A DNA stretch of 64,000 bases from Burkholderiales bacterium (GCA_016213205.1 JACRAZ010000029.1:21729-85728); one strand, 5' to 3'; counted from the stretch's first letter, positions 25,526 through 33,749 are shown. The notes: a model not told the origin generated them from the sequence alone. A program made the numbers and translations.

Positions 25526-25804
25526 TCACCACGCATTCACCTGCGACTTCGCGCAACGCAGCGCGCTGGGCCACGTCTTTCGAGTACCACGGATTCGCTG
25601 AACCCATGATCCGCAGCACGCGCGCCAACCGCGCGCCTCGCTGCCGACCTGGCGTTCCAGGCGCAGCGCCGTGTCTGCGGTGATGCCGCGCTCGCCCTTC
25701 ACGATCGCGCTCCGGCGCGAGCACGGCACCTGCAACGCCAGCGCCACGGCGCGAACGCCCATGGGCGTGATGTGGTCCACCAGCACAACCTCGCCAGGAG
25801 GCAC
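25526..25804 (-). pseudogene. HigA-like antitoxin remnant (XRE helix-turn-helix), C-terminus frameshifted
   Basis: The frame starting at 25804 reads MPPGEVVLVDHITPMGVRAVALALQVP, then AIVKGERGITADTALRLERQVGSEARGW, clearly the HigA/VapI helix-turn-helix pattern with the hallmark GxRGITADTALRL. After this the expected segment (W, then LQxxYDL) is lost: the frame continues into low-similarity sequence, while a neighbouring frame reads RVLRIMGSANPWYSKDVAQ. A frameshift near 25640 is likely. No HigB toxin was found upstream at 25805-26050 on the minus strand. The 25411-25525 and 25805-26050 stretches hold nothing else I can support. Confidence 0.5.
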
Positions 25805-26088
25805 TGGCCTCCGGCATGTCGTTCCCCGGCGGCGCCTTCATGAAGTTCAGCGTTGGCGCCGCGTCGCCCTGGGCCAGCTTGCGGCCCGGCGGCACGGTCG
25901 CCGCCTACCACCGGGACATGGCCGGCGGGGGCTTTCCGCTCCAGCCCATTGTCGACGCCGTGCACCCCGAGGGAGGCCGATCGCAGCAGCAGCCGGCGAC
26001 CCGCTTCGCGGCACTGCGCTCGGGCTGACACCGTGCGCGCCAACCTGAGGGCATGACGGCGCGCCGGAAGGCAGGCAAGATCGCGACC

Positions 26089-27024
26089 ATGAAGCCCGCA
26101 GCCCCTCCCGCCCTCCACTGGGACGACGTTCGCATCGTGTTGGCGATCGCCGAGAGCGGCACCCTCTCTGGCGCCGCGGTGGCGCTGCACATCAGCCACC
26201 CGACGGTGTCGCGCCGGCTGCAGCTGATCGAGCGCAGGCTCGGGACCCGCCTGTTCGAACGCCTGCCCTCGGGCCTGCGGCCAACGCACGCAGGGGAAGA
26301 GGTGCGCGCGCTCGCGCTGCGCATGCGCGAGGACGTGGCGGCGCTCGAGCGCCGCATCGGCGGCCGTGACCAGGCTGAGGCGGGCCTGGTGCGCCTGACC
26401 GCGCCGGACGCGGTGTCGGAGTACCTCCTGCCCGAAGTCCTGCAGGCCCTGTGCAGCTCGCACCCCCGGCTGCAGGTGGACCTGCTGGTCTCCAACGACG
26501 TGCTGCCGCTGGCCCAGCGCACGGCCGACATCGCGCTGCGCGTGACCCGCACGCCAGGCGAGTCGCTTCGTGGGCGACAGGTGGGCACCGTTGCGATGGC
26601 GGTGTATGCCTCGCGGCGCCTGGCGCCGCAAGCTCGACAGCCCGGGCCCGGCGTGCCGTGGGTGGGTTTCGACGCAGGGCTGGCCTGCAGCGGTCCGGGG
26701 ATCTGGCTCGCGCAGAACGTGCCGGACAGTGCCTATCGGCTGCGGGCCAACACGCTGCTGGGCGCTGCCCAGGCCGTGAAGTCCGGCATCGGCTTTGGCG
26801 TGCTGCCCTGCTTTGTCGGAGCGGCCTTGCCCGATGTCGTCCGCATTGGCGAGCCCATGGCCGAACTCGCGCAACCGCTCTGGCTGCTCATGCATGCGGA
26901 CATGGCGCGCATCCCTCGCGTGCGCCTGGCCGGTGCGGCGCTGGCCGGCGAGATCCGGAAGGCCTCAGCACGCCTGGCCGGCGCCGGCAGTGACGAGCAG
27001 GTCGCGGCCGCCCACTACGCGTGA
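26089..27024 (+). CDS. LysR-family transcriptional regulator
   Basis: 311 aa from ATG 26089; an in-frame ATG at 26053 is an alternative but its ribosome-site spacing is too short. The N-terminal helix-turn-helix DVRIVLAIAESGTLSGAAVALHISHPTVSRRLQLIERRLGTRLFERLPSG is typical of LysR proteins. A linker with LALRMREDVAALERRI leads to a co-inducer domain starting LVRLTAPDAVSEYLLPEVL. The target is not known. Its 3' end overlaps the convergent glutathione S-transferase gene by 60 bp, so the two are likely to interfere with each other at the transcript level. Confidence 0.92.
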   Translation: MKPAAPPALHWDDVRIVLAIAESGTLSGAAVALHISHPTVSRRLQLIERRLGTRLFERLPSGLRPTHAGEEVRALALRMREDVAALERRIGGRDQAEAGLVRLTAPDAVSEYLLPEVLQALCSSHPRLQVDLLVSNDVLPLAQRTADIALRVTRTPGESLRGRQVGTVAMAVYASRRLAPQARQPGPGVPWVGFDAGLACSGPGIWLAQNVPDSAYRLRANTLLGAAQAVKSGIGFGVLPCFVGAALPDVVRIGEPMAELAQPLWLLMHADMARIPRVRLAGAALAGEIRKASARLAGAGSDEQVAAAHYA

Positions 27025-27669
27025 TAGGTGGGATCCCCGCGCCAGCAGGTACTGCCGAAAGACCTGGCCGTAGTCGGACACCACGGCATCACGAACCGAT
27101 GGGCGTTCGCCCAGGGCACGGCGATAGGCCGGCACCGCGCTCAGGCCGGCCAGCACGCCGAAGTCTGCGATGCCGTCGAAGGTGTCGAACAGCCTGAACA
27201 CCGGGGCGAAGGCGGCGTCCACCAGGCCGAAACGAGCGCCGGCGAAGTAGGGGCCTGCGCCAAGGTGTTGTTCCAGGCGCTGGAACCGGCCCGCGAGATC
27301 CGCGCACTTGCGATCGAACGCCGGCTCATCGGGTGCCATGTAGAAGCCGAAGACATCGGCGATGACGGCCGAGGCGAACTCCGCCCAGGCGCGCTCACGC
27401 GCTCGACCCAGCGGATCAGCCGCCCACAGGGGCGTGGATGGCGCAACCTCTTCGATGTACTCGCAGATCACCGCGGTCTCGAAGATCGCCTCGTTGCCAA
27501 GCCGCAAGAGCGGCACCTTGCCCAGCGGCGACAGCCGGGAGAACCAGGCGGGCTTGGCCGCCAGGTCGATGTAGGTGCGCTCGAAGGGCAGGCCCTTCTC
27601 GGCAAGCTGGATGGCGGCGCGCTGGGTGTAGGGGCACAGCAGGTTGCTGACGAGTTCGAAGGTGGGCAT
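26965..27669 (-). CDS. glutathione S-transferase family protein
   Basis: 234 aa. The N-terminal thioredoxin-like domain begins FELVSNLLCPYTQRAAIQLAEKGLPFERTYIDL, with the CPYTQR active-site region. KVPLLRLGNEAIFETAVICEYIEE includes the cis-Pro (VP) and the glutathione-binding E(T/S)AVI motif. The C-terminal helical domain has GPYFAGARFGLVDAAFAPVFR, the usual N-capping box region. The enzyme conjugates or reduces substrates with glutathione in the cytoplasm. Its 3' end overlaps the LysR gene. The ribosome site is weak. Confidence 0.9.
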   Translation of the reverse strand: MPTFELVSNLLCPYTQRAAIQLAEKGLPFERTYIDLAAKPAWFSRLSPLGKVPLLRLGNEAIFETAVICEYIEEVAPSTPLWAADPLGRARERAWAEFASAVIADVFGFYMAPDEPAFDRKCADLAGRFQRLEQHLGAGPYFAGARFGLVDAAFAPVFRLFDTFDGIADFGVLAGLSAVPAYRRALGERPSVRDAVVSDYGQVFRQYLLARGSHLSRVVGGRDLLVTAGAGQAC

Positions 27670-27900
27670 GGCACGGTTCCGTGAAAGTGGAGCCACGAAC
27701 GGTAGGTGCACCTGCGCCTGCGCGACATCGAAAAGATGTGCAGGCCGCTGTGCAGGAACGTGCATGCGGCGCATGCGCGCCGGCCCGGCGGCCGCGAGAT
27801 GCCCTTGGGCATGACGGCATGGCCATCCAGCGCCGCAAATCGTGAGCGGGATCACCAGCGCCTGGCCTTCGGGTGCGTACCCATGGCGTACCCTTCGCCG

Positions 27901-28188
27901 ATGCGCAAACCTTCGATCACGGCGGCCGCCCCGCGTGCAACCGGCGGGATGGGCCCCAAGAGCTGGGCCGTGCTGGAGCGCGCCGGCATCCGCAGCCTCG
28001 ATGAGCTGAAGGCGGTCGACGCATTCGCGCTCTACGCGCGGCTCAAGCCCTTGACACCCGGCATGTCGATCAACTTTCTGTACGGCGTGCTCGCGGCCCA
28101 GGAGGGCACACACTGGCTCACCGTCCAGCGCGAACGGCGCACGGAGATCCTGCTGCGCCTTGACGGCATGTGGTCAAGATCGTCGTAG
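27901..28188 (+). CDS. TfoX C-terminal domain protein
   Basis: 95 aa from ATG 27901; ATG 27883 would add six residues. The core is MGPKSWAVLERAGIRSLDELKAVDAFALYARLK, then GMSINFLYGVLAAQEGTHWLTVQRERR, matching the helix-hairpin TfoX C-terminal domain. In full-length TfoX/Sxy this domain follows an N-terminal domain involved in competence regulation; stand-alone C-domain proteins are common and of unknown function. It is divergent from the glutathione S-transferase gene. Confidence 0.78.
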   Translation: MRKPSITAAAPRATGGMGPKSWAVLERAGIRSLDELKAVDAFALYARLKPLTPGMSINFLYGVLAAQEGTHWLTVQRERRTEILLRLDGMWSRSS

Positions 28189-28191
28189 CCA

Positions 28192-28389
28192 TCATCTGCT
28201 TCTGCCTTGCGTGCGCCGCCAGATCAATGTTGGAAGACATGCGGCGAACTTGGAATTTGCCTGGACGATGATCGTGCCGCCCGGCATCACCGACCCGACC
28301 CAGCGCGTTCCCGGCTTGGCGTGCACAAGCGCCCGGATGTCGGCAGGCGCGGTGGTCTGCCCCTTCCCAGTGGTGGTCGATTCAGTCAT
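28192..28389 (-). CDS. truncated SpoVT/AbrB-type antitoxin-like protein
   Basis: 65 aa. A perfect ribosome site (AAGGAGG) precedes the ATG at 28389. The sequence TTTGKGQTTAPADIRALVHAKPGTRW then VMPGGTIIVQANSK follows the swapped-hairpin AbrB pattern seen in PrlF/VapB-type antitoxins. After this the normal C-terminal toxin-binding tail is missing and is replaced by AACLPTLIWRRTQGRSR before the stop. No toxin gene follows on the minus strand. It is probably a remnant of a toxin-antitoxin pair whose 3' part was lost, though the short protein may still be made. Confidence 0.55.
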   Translation of the reverse strand: MTESTTTGKGQTTAPADIRALVHAKPGTRWVGSVMPGGTIIVQANSKFAACLPTLIWRRTQGRSR

Positions 28390-28804
28390 CGCAGCCTCCT
28401 TGCTTTTCCGCTGACTGCAATGCCAGCAACTGGCACGGAACGCCCGCCCGTAAGCCACTTCCCTGCGCTGGATGACAAGCAGAAGGCCGCGGTGCCCCAT
28501 CGCACAATGAGCTGATCGGCCTACCAGAGAAGCTGTACCCGTCAGCTGCAGCGATCGTTCAAGCTGCGCTGTTTGACGCCAAGCATGCCGTGGAGCCGAG
28601 TTGGGCGCCAGCGACTACAAGCATTGCGAAGACGCCTCGCCAGCGTCTTCCTTTGTGGCCGACCGTCGCGTCCACGAGGTGAAACAGGCATTCGCGCTTG
28701 CGCGACCAGCGACCGTCAACGCTGAAATGCGGCCGCGCTCGCCGACGCCCTCGCACGGCGGCAACCGTTGCCGCGGCGAGGCGAGTGTGCCGCGGCTGCA
28801 GGCC
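28390..28804. other. intergenic region with a hairpin, no supported gene
   Basis: 415 bp. GAAGACGC (28628-28635) and GCGTCTTC (28643-28650) form a perfect 8-bp stem with a 7-base loop. A short plus-strand stretch reading GLPEKLYPSAAAIVQAALFDAKHAVEPSW (about 28517-28603) has protein-like composition but no start, and is interrupted by stops. It may be a gene fragment. Nothing else is supported. Confidence 0.35.
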
Positions 28805-29431
28805 TCAACGCCGCTGGCCGTGCGCGATGTACACCGCCGCCAGCAACCGCGACCTGCTGCGCATGGGCCCCAGCTGCCGTTCCAGTTCCTTCCACGGTTG
28901 CTCCAGGCCCGCCAGCGTGGTGATCGATCGCCGCGCCGCCAGGTAGACCCCGGCATTGACGGCCAGTGCCCACCGTGGCGCCCATCGCAGGCCGGAGGCC
29001 ACCACGCGTGCGCCGTCACGCAGCATGCCCAATGCGTTGGCCACCGCCTCGGGGCGCTGCAGCAGGTCGTGGGTGAAGTGGAACAGTGCCGCATCGGCCT
29101 TGCCGCTCCACTGCGCCGTCTCGGCCGGCGCACAGATCAGTTCGACATTGCGCCAGCGTTGGATCGCCACGCGCTGGCGCGCCCGCTCGATCATGTCCGG
29201 GCTTTGCTCGATGCCGACGACATGCCCCTTGGCACCCACCGCGGCGCGCACCAGCGGCAGGCTGAGCCCGGTGCCGCAGCCGAAGTCGATCACCGTCTCG
29301 CCCGGCCGCGGCGCCAGCTGCGCGATGGCTTCGCGCCGAATCGGCTCGAACAGTGCCAGCTCAAGGTCGTACACGCCGGAGCGCCGGCGGTACTGTTCAA
29401 GCGCGGCGTGGCGATCGGGTTGGGTGGGCAT
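28805..29431 (-). CDS. class I SAM-dependent methyltransferase
   Basis: 208 aa. Motif I is VIDFGCGTGLSLPLVRAAVG near residue 47, followed by VVGIEQSPDMIERARQRV with the acidic residue that binds the SAM ribose, VELICAPAETAQW, and ADAALFHFTHDLLQRPEAV. The fold and length are those of a small UbiE/BioC-like methyltransferase; the substrate is unknown. The C-terminal part (ARRSITTLAGLEQPWKELERQLGPM) is helical. It has no operon partners; a hairpin-rich AT/GC-mixed region lies upstream. Confidence 0.85.
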   Translation of the reverse strand: MPTQPDRHAALEQYRRRSGVYDLELALFEPIRREAIAQLAPRPGETVIDFGCGTGLSLPLVRAAVGAKGHVVGIEQSPDMIERARQRVAIQRWRNVELICAPAETAQWSGKADAALFHFTHDLLQRPEAVANALGMLRDGARVVASGLRWAPRWALAVNAGVYLAARRSITTLAGLEQPWKELERQLGPMRSRSRLLAAVYIAHGQRR

Positions 29432-29511
29432 GGGGAAGGGGCTGCCGGCTCAATATACCCGCGGCACGCGCCCGGTCCGCCCTGACCGTGCCGTCACCTG
29501 AGCGGCGGTGT

Positions 29512-29543
29512 CCCAACGGTCGGTGCAACCACCGACTGTTGGG
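29512..29543. repeat. 14-bp-stem inverted repeat
   Basis: CCCAACGGTCGGTG (29512-29525) and CACCGACTGTTGGG (29530-29543) pair over 14 bp with one G-U and a CAAC loop. The motif CCCAACGGTCA recurs at 29579. It lies between the methyltransferase and tRNA genes. A T-run does not follow, so a terminator role is doubtful. Confidence 0.6.
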
Positions 29544-29608
29544 CGCGTTGACCAATGGTCGCCTCGCTGTCACAGTGCCCAACGGTCATTTCGCGGTCGT
29601 GCCGGTTC

Positions 29609-29632
29609 TGTGACGACACAGACCCCGTCACA
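29609..29632. repeat. short inverted repeat
   Basis: TGTGACG (29609-29615) and CGTCACA (29626-29632) form a 7-bp stem around a 10-base loop. It lies just downstream of the tRNA terminator. It could be a regulator site or simply a secondary structure; nothing decides between these. Confidence 0.4.
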
Positions 29633-29640
29633 AACCTCGA

Positions 29641-29674
29641 CACAAAGCAAAACGCCGACCACTGGGCCGGCGTT
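29641..29674 (-). terminator. rho-independent terminator of tRNA-fMet
   Basis: On the minus strand, AACGCCG and CGGCGTT form a 7-bp stem with a 10-base loop, followed by TTTTGCTTTGTGTC. This is a convincing intrinsic terminator 38 bp after the tRNA 3' end, in the tRNA direction. Confidence 0.8.
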
Positions 29675-29711
29675 CAACTATTCGTAAGTTGTTCTTGTTG
29701 TTCGAGAATTT

Positions 29712-29788
<77 letters not shown>

Positions 29789-29800
29789 ACTGAAGTTGGC

Positions 29801-29829
29801 ACTATAGCACGATCCGCACGCGCGGCGAA
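29801..29829 (-). promoter_or_regulatory. promoter-like boxes of tRNA-fMet
   Basis: On the minus strand TATAGT (29806-29801) lies 12 bp before the tRNA start, and TTCGCC (29829-29824) is 17 bp further upstream. The -10 box is good and the -35 weak. Confidence 0.5.
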
Positions 29830-29931
29830 GCCGGCGTGTTGACCGCACTTTGACGGATGCCCATGCCTTTGGCTGGCAGCTAAGATCGCCGACTGGTTCA
29901 CGCCCGGGCCGCGCACAACGCAGTACACACG

Positions 29932-30573
29932 ATGAGCGATTCACGCAAGGTTCTTCTCGTCGACGACCACGAACTGGTGCGCTTCGGCGTCAAGACCATG
30001 TACTCCGAGCTGATGGGCTACACGGTCGAGTGGGTCGAGGCCGGCTCGCTGCAGGAGGCCATCGACAGCTACGCGTCGCACGGCAACATCGACGCCGTGC
30101 TGCTGGACCTGAACCTGGCCGACTGCAAGGGCCTGCAGGGCCTGCGGCAGTTCCTGCAGGCCTACCCGAAGGCACGCGTCGCGGTGTTCAGCGGCACGCA
30201 GGACGAGTTCGTCATCCGCCAGGCCCGGGCACTCGGTGCCGTCGGCTATGTCGGCAAGGGCGCGATGATGACGCAGATGAAGGAAACCCTCACGGCGCTG
30301 CTGTTCCCCAACGGCGTCGCCGAGGCGCGTGGCCCGGCCGCCCCCAGCAGTGCGCTGTTCCCGCGTTTTCCCTCGTCGGCGATGTACGACCGCGTCGCCG
30401 AGCTGGGGCCCCGCCACCTCGAGATCCTGGAGCTCGTGTTGTCGGGCTGCACCAACCAGGAGATCAGCAACTCGACCAATCTGTCGCTGGGCACGGTGAA
30501 GAACTACGTGTCCTCGCTGCTGCTGGCGCTGGACGTGCGCTCGCGCTCGCACCTGATCAGCCTGTTCCGCTGA
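29932..30573 (+). CDS. NarL/FixJ-type response regulator
   Basis: 213 aa. The receiver domain has the acidic pair Asp11-Asp12 (LLVDDHELVRFG), the phospho-acceptor Asp59 in AVLLDLNLAD, the conserved Ser/Thr region AVFSGTQDE and Lys in GYVGKGAM. A LuxR helix-turn-helix follows from about residue 150: LGPRHLEILELVLSGCTNQEISNSTNLSLGTVKNYVSSLLLALDVRSRSHLI. The stop TGA is directly followed by the GTG start of the hybrid kinase, so the two are co-translated and are likely partners. Being next to the T6SS locus makes that locus a possible target, which is not shown. Confidence 0.93.
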   Translation: MSDSRKVLLVDDHELVRFGVKTMYSELMGYTVEWVEAGSLQEAIDSYASHGNIDAVLLDLNLADCKGLQGLRQFLQAYPKARVAVFSGTQDEFVIRQARALGAVGYVGKGAMMTQMKETLTALLFPNGVAEARGPAAPSSALFPRFPSSAMYDRVAELGPRHLEILELVLSGCTNQEISNSTNLSLGTVKNYVSSLLLALDVRSRSHLISLFR

Positions 30574-32493
30574 GTGGACCAGGCCCCGCCCGACGACGGC
30601 AGCACGCTGCCAGCGCCGTTGGCGCCAGACGACGCATCGCCACCGCCCGCCCCGCTGGGCATCCGACCCGAAGCCGCCGCCGAGGCTGCCCCGCCCCGAT
30701 CGGAGTACGTCGCCGTCGAGGGTGATGCGGCCCAGGACGAGGCCGACCGCGGCCAGCAGCACAGTGCCGCCCGCCGCGCGATCGACGAACGCCTGGCCGA
30801 CGCCGCGCTGCGCTCCACCCTCGCGGCGCTGCCGATCCTGGGTGCCACGCTGGCGCTGGCCAGCCTGCCCATGACCGCTGCCATCGGCCTGGCACAGCCG
30901 CTGGCCGCGATCGCCTGGGGCCTCAGTGCCCTGCTGGTGGCCGCACTGCTGTGGCAGTTGCCGCGGCGCACCCGCCACCACAACGGGCATGCAGGCCACG
31001 CGGCCGGGTCGCGCCGGCGCATCCATTCGCTGGCCGCCGCGGTGGTGCTGTGCCTGGCCTGTGCGCCGTGGCTGGGCGCGCGCGGCCCCGCGGCAGGGAT
31101 GCTCGGCCTGCTGTGCACCGCCCTCGGGTTTGCCGGGGTCGCCTGCCTGGGCACGCTGCGCCGCGCGGCCCTCGCGATGGCGCTGCTGCCACTGTCGGCC
31201 GGCTTTGCCGGCGCATGGGTCGTGGCCGAGTGGCCGCTGCGCGGCCTCTATGCGATCGGCGCGCTGGCCGCGGCGGCCACGCTGCTGGCCATGGCACGCC
31301 TGCGCCACCGCGCCTGGCGCCAGAACACGCGCGCCCTGATCGAGCAGAGCGTGCGGCTGCAGGCGCTGGAAACCGAGCGGGATGCCGCCTGGGCCGCCGA
31401 CCAGGACAAGAGCCGCTTCCTCGCCATCGCCAGCCACGACCTGCGCCAGCCGGTGCATGCGCTGGGCCTGTTTGCCGCCACGCTGCAGAAGCGGCTGCAG
31501 CACACGCCGGACGAGCCGCTGGCGCGCAACATGATGCGGGCCATCGATGGCCTGGAACGCTCGTTCAACGCGATGCTCGACATCTCCCGGCTCGACGCCG
31601 GCGTGATGACGCCGAAGCTGCAGACCTTTCCGCTGCGCGACATGTTCCGGCGCCTGCACATGCACTTCGCCGGCCAGGCCGAACTCTCGGGGCTGGGGCT
31701 GCGTTTCTCGCCCGGCGGCAAATCGGTCACCAGCGATCCACAGCTGCTCGAACGCATCGTCGGCAACCTGATCCAGAACGCGATCAAGTACACCGAGCAC
31801 GGCGGCATCGTCGTCGTCGCGCGCTCGACGGCCACCCACGTGAACATCGAGATCTGGGACACGGGGCTGGGCATCGCACCCGAGCTGCTGCCGCGCATCT
31901 TCGAAGAGTTCTACCAGGTCGGCCGCGGCGAGCGCGACCGCACCCACGGGCTGGGCATGGGCCTGTCGATCGTCAAGCGCCTGGCGCTGCTGCTGAACCA
32001 CCGGCTGATGGTGAGCTCGCGCCCGGGGCGCGGCACGATGTTCCGCGTCGGCGTGCCGATCGGCGAGCTGCCCGGCATCCAGGAGGACATGGCCCCTGCC
32101 GACACGGTGCCGATGGCACTGCGGGGCCCGCAGATGGTGCTGATCATCGACGACGAGGAGCCCATCCGCGAGGGCCTGCGCCTGCTGCTCGAGGAGTGGG
32201 GCTTCCAGGCCATCACCGCCGCCGACGCAGCGCAGGCCGAGCACGCCACCACCGCGCTGGAGGGCCGGGTGGACCTGATCCTCTCCGACCTCCACCTGGG
32301 CGATGGGCCCGACGGGCTGGAGGCCATTGCCAACGTGCGGCGCCTGTGCGGGCACGACGTGCCGGCGGTGCTGGTCACCGGCGACACCTCGCACGACGAG
32401 ATCGCCCGCGTCACCGCCAGCGGGCTGCCGGTGCTGTTCAAGCCCGTGCAGCCCAAGCGCCTGTACGAGGCCCTGCGCAACACCTTGGCCTGA
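30574..32493 (+). CDS. hybrid sensor histidine kinase with C-terminal receiver domain
   Basis: 639 aa, GTG start with no gap after the regulator's stop. An N-terminal Pro/Ala-rich tail of about 75 residues is followed by about six membrane segments (residues 82-242), with no large periplasmic domain. The kinase core has His288 in FLAIASHDLRQPVHALGLF, the N box NLIQNAIKYTEHGG, G1 DTGLGI, the F box FEEFYQ and G2 GLGMGLSIVKR. The C-terminal receiver has IIDDEEPIREG and phospho-acceptor Asp572 in LILSDLHLGDG. The signal is unknown; a membrane-integral input is likely. Confidence 0.92.
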   Translation: MDQAPPDDGSTLPAPLAPDDASPPPAPLGIRPEAAAEAAPPRSEYVAVEGDAAQDEADRGQQHSAARRAIDERLADAALRSTLAALPILGATLALASLPMTAAIGLAQPLAAIAWGLSALLVAALLWQLPRRTRHHNGHAGHAAGSRRRIHSLAAAVVLCLACAPWLGARGPAAGMLGLLCTALGFAGVACLGTLRRAALAMALLPLSAGFAGAWVVAEWPLRGLYAIGALAAAATLLAMARLRHRAWRQNTRALIEQSVRLQALETERDAAWAADQDKSRFLAIASHDLRQPVHALGLFAATLQKRLQHTPDEPLARNMMRAIDGLERSFNAMLDISRLDAGVMTPKLQTFPLRDMFRRLHMHFAGQAELSGLGLRFSPGGKSVTSDPQLLERIVGNLIQNAIKYTEHGGIVVVARSTATHVNIEIWDTGLGIAPELLPRIFEEFYQVGRGERDRTHGLGMGLSIVKRLALLLNHRLMVSSRPGRGTMFRVGVPIGELPGIQEDMAPADTVPMALRGPQMVLIIDDEEPIREGLRLLLEEWGFQAITAADAAQAEHATTALEGRVDLILSDLHLGDGPDGLEAIANVRRLCGHDVPAVLVTGDTSHDEIARVTASGLPVLFKPVQPKRLYEALRNTLA

Positions 32494-32508
32494 GCCGCTG
32501 CCAGCGGT

Positions 32509-32526
32509 GGGGCGGCATGCCGCCCC
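32509..32526 (+). terminator. perfect palindromic hairpin after the kinase gene
   Basis: GGGGCGGCATGCCGCCCC is a perfect 18-bp palindrome 16 bp after the kinase stop. It may stop transcription before the T6SS operon, but only a weak A-rich stretch follows and no T-tract, so the terminator call is tentative. Confidence 0.45.
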
Positions 32527-32572
32527 AGGAAAAACGGCCCGAAACCGGCCGCGCACCCCCAAAAAAGTGGAA

Positions 32573-32582
32573 CTGTGCACAG
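32573..32582. promoter_or_regulatory. possible operator in T6SS leader
   Basis: CTGTGCACAG is a 10-bp palindrome about 106 bp upstream of tssA, in the 194-bp leader that must contain the T6SS promoter. No sigma-70 or sigma-54 boxes can be assigned with confidence. Nothing else supports a regulator here. Confidence 0.3.
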
Positions 32583-32687
32583 CCTGCCGGGTGGAGATGA
32601 CTTTCGACCACTGTGCGGCGTGGCGGGCGCTTCTAGAGTCCGCTCCATCGCACCAACGGCCCCACGGGGCCTGCCCGGAAGAGTTCC

Positions 32688-33707
32688 ATGCTAGACATCG
32701 AGGCCATGCTCACGTCACTCGGCGAAGGCGCCCCCAGCGGGGACGACCTCGAGTACGACCCGGTGTTCATGGCGCTGGAACAAGCCGGTGCCGGCAAGCC
32801 CGAGCAGCAGTACGGCGACACCATCGTGCCGGCCGAGGAGCCCGACTGGCGCCTGGTGCGCGAACACGCGCTGGCCCTGGCCACCCGCACCCGGGACCTG
32901 CGCGTGGCGGTGTGGCTGGTGCGCGCCGAGGCCCGCCTGAACGGCCTGGCTGCGGCCGCACAGGCGCTCACGCTGGTGCATGGCCTGCTGGCCAACCAGT
33001 GGGACACCGTGCACCCGCAGCTCGATGCCAGCGACAACAACGACCCGACGATGCGCATGAACGCGCTCGCCCCGCTGGTGGCCGTGGATGCGGCGCTGGC
33101 CGACCTGCGCGCCGCCACGCTGAGCACCGAGCGCGGCAGCCTCACGGTGCGCGGCCTGGAGCTGGGCCTGGGCAAGGCCGAGCCGCAGGCCGGCGAGCCG
33201 GTGCCCACCGAAGGCGGCGTGATGCAGGCCCTGGCCGGCGCGCTGGAGCAACAACCCGAGCTGGCGCCCACGGTGGCGGCAGCGCTGCAGGCCGTGCGCG
33301 ACTTGGGCAGCCTGCTGGACGACAAGGTCGGCAGCCAGGGTCCGGAACTCACCACGCTGGTGCGGCTGCTCAAGACGATCGACGACGCCATCCGCACCGC
33401 ACAAGGCCAGGACGTCGCGGCCGAAGCCGGCGGCGCGCCCGCCGGCGAGGCCGGCACGGCCCCTGCGTCCGGGCGCGCGGTGTCGGCCCCCGGCACCATC
33501 GCCACCCGGGACGACGCGGTGCGCATGCTCGAACGCGTGTGCGAATGGATCGAGCGCAACGAGCCCAGCCACCCGGCCCCGTTGCTGCTGCGCCGCGCCC
33601 AGCGCTTGATGAGCAAGAACTTCGTCGAGATCATGCGTGACATGGCACCCGACGGCATGAGCCAGATCCAGATGCTGGCCGGCCCGGATGCCGAGATCAA
33701 CACCTGA
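32688..33707 (+). CDS. tssA: T6SS protein TssA (ImpA N-terminal domain)
   Basis: 339 aa. The ImpA_N domain is visible at the N-terminus: LGEGAPSGDDLEYDPVFMALEQA, then EEPDWRLVREHALALATRTRDLRVAVWLVRA. The C-terminus has the short VasL/TssA-like end: AVRMLERVCEWIERNEPSHPAPLLLRRAQRLMSKNFVEIMRDMAPDG. Short TssA proteins cap or coordinate baseplate and sheath assembly. It is the first gene of the T6SS operon. The linker at about 245-275 is Ala/Gly/Pro-rich. Confidence 0.92.
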   Translation: MLDIEAMLTSLGEGAPSGDDLEYDPVFMALEQAGAGKPEQQYGDTIVPAEEPDWRLVREHALALATRTRDLRVAVWLVRAEARLNGLAAAAQALTLVHGLLANQWDTVHPQLDASDNNDPTMRMNALAPLVAVDAALADLRAATLSTERGSLTVRGLELGLGKAEPQAGEPVPTEGGVMQALAGALEQQPELAPTVAAALQAVRDLGSLLDDKVGSQGPELTTLVRLLKTIDDAIRTAQGQDVAAEAGGAPAGEAGTAPASGRAVSAPGTIATRDDAVRMLERVCEWIERNEPSHPAPLLLRRAQRLMSKNFVEIMRDMAPDGMSQIQMLAGPDAEINT

Positions 33708-33749
33708 CCCACCCACCCGCCCCCAAGTCGACCAGAGGAGCCCTCCACC

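Noticed and set aside
25816..26028. 70-aa plus-strand open frame before the LysR gene
   Set aside because: No family features, no ribosome site and atypical composition. It overlaps a remnant-rich region and is probably spurious.
32600..32687. sigma-54 promoter upstream of tssA
   Set aside because: No GG-N10-GC arrangement with TGGC and TTGC halves could be found. The GG pairs present have the wrong spacing.
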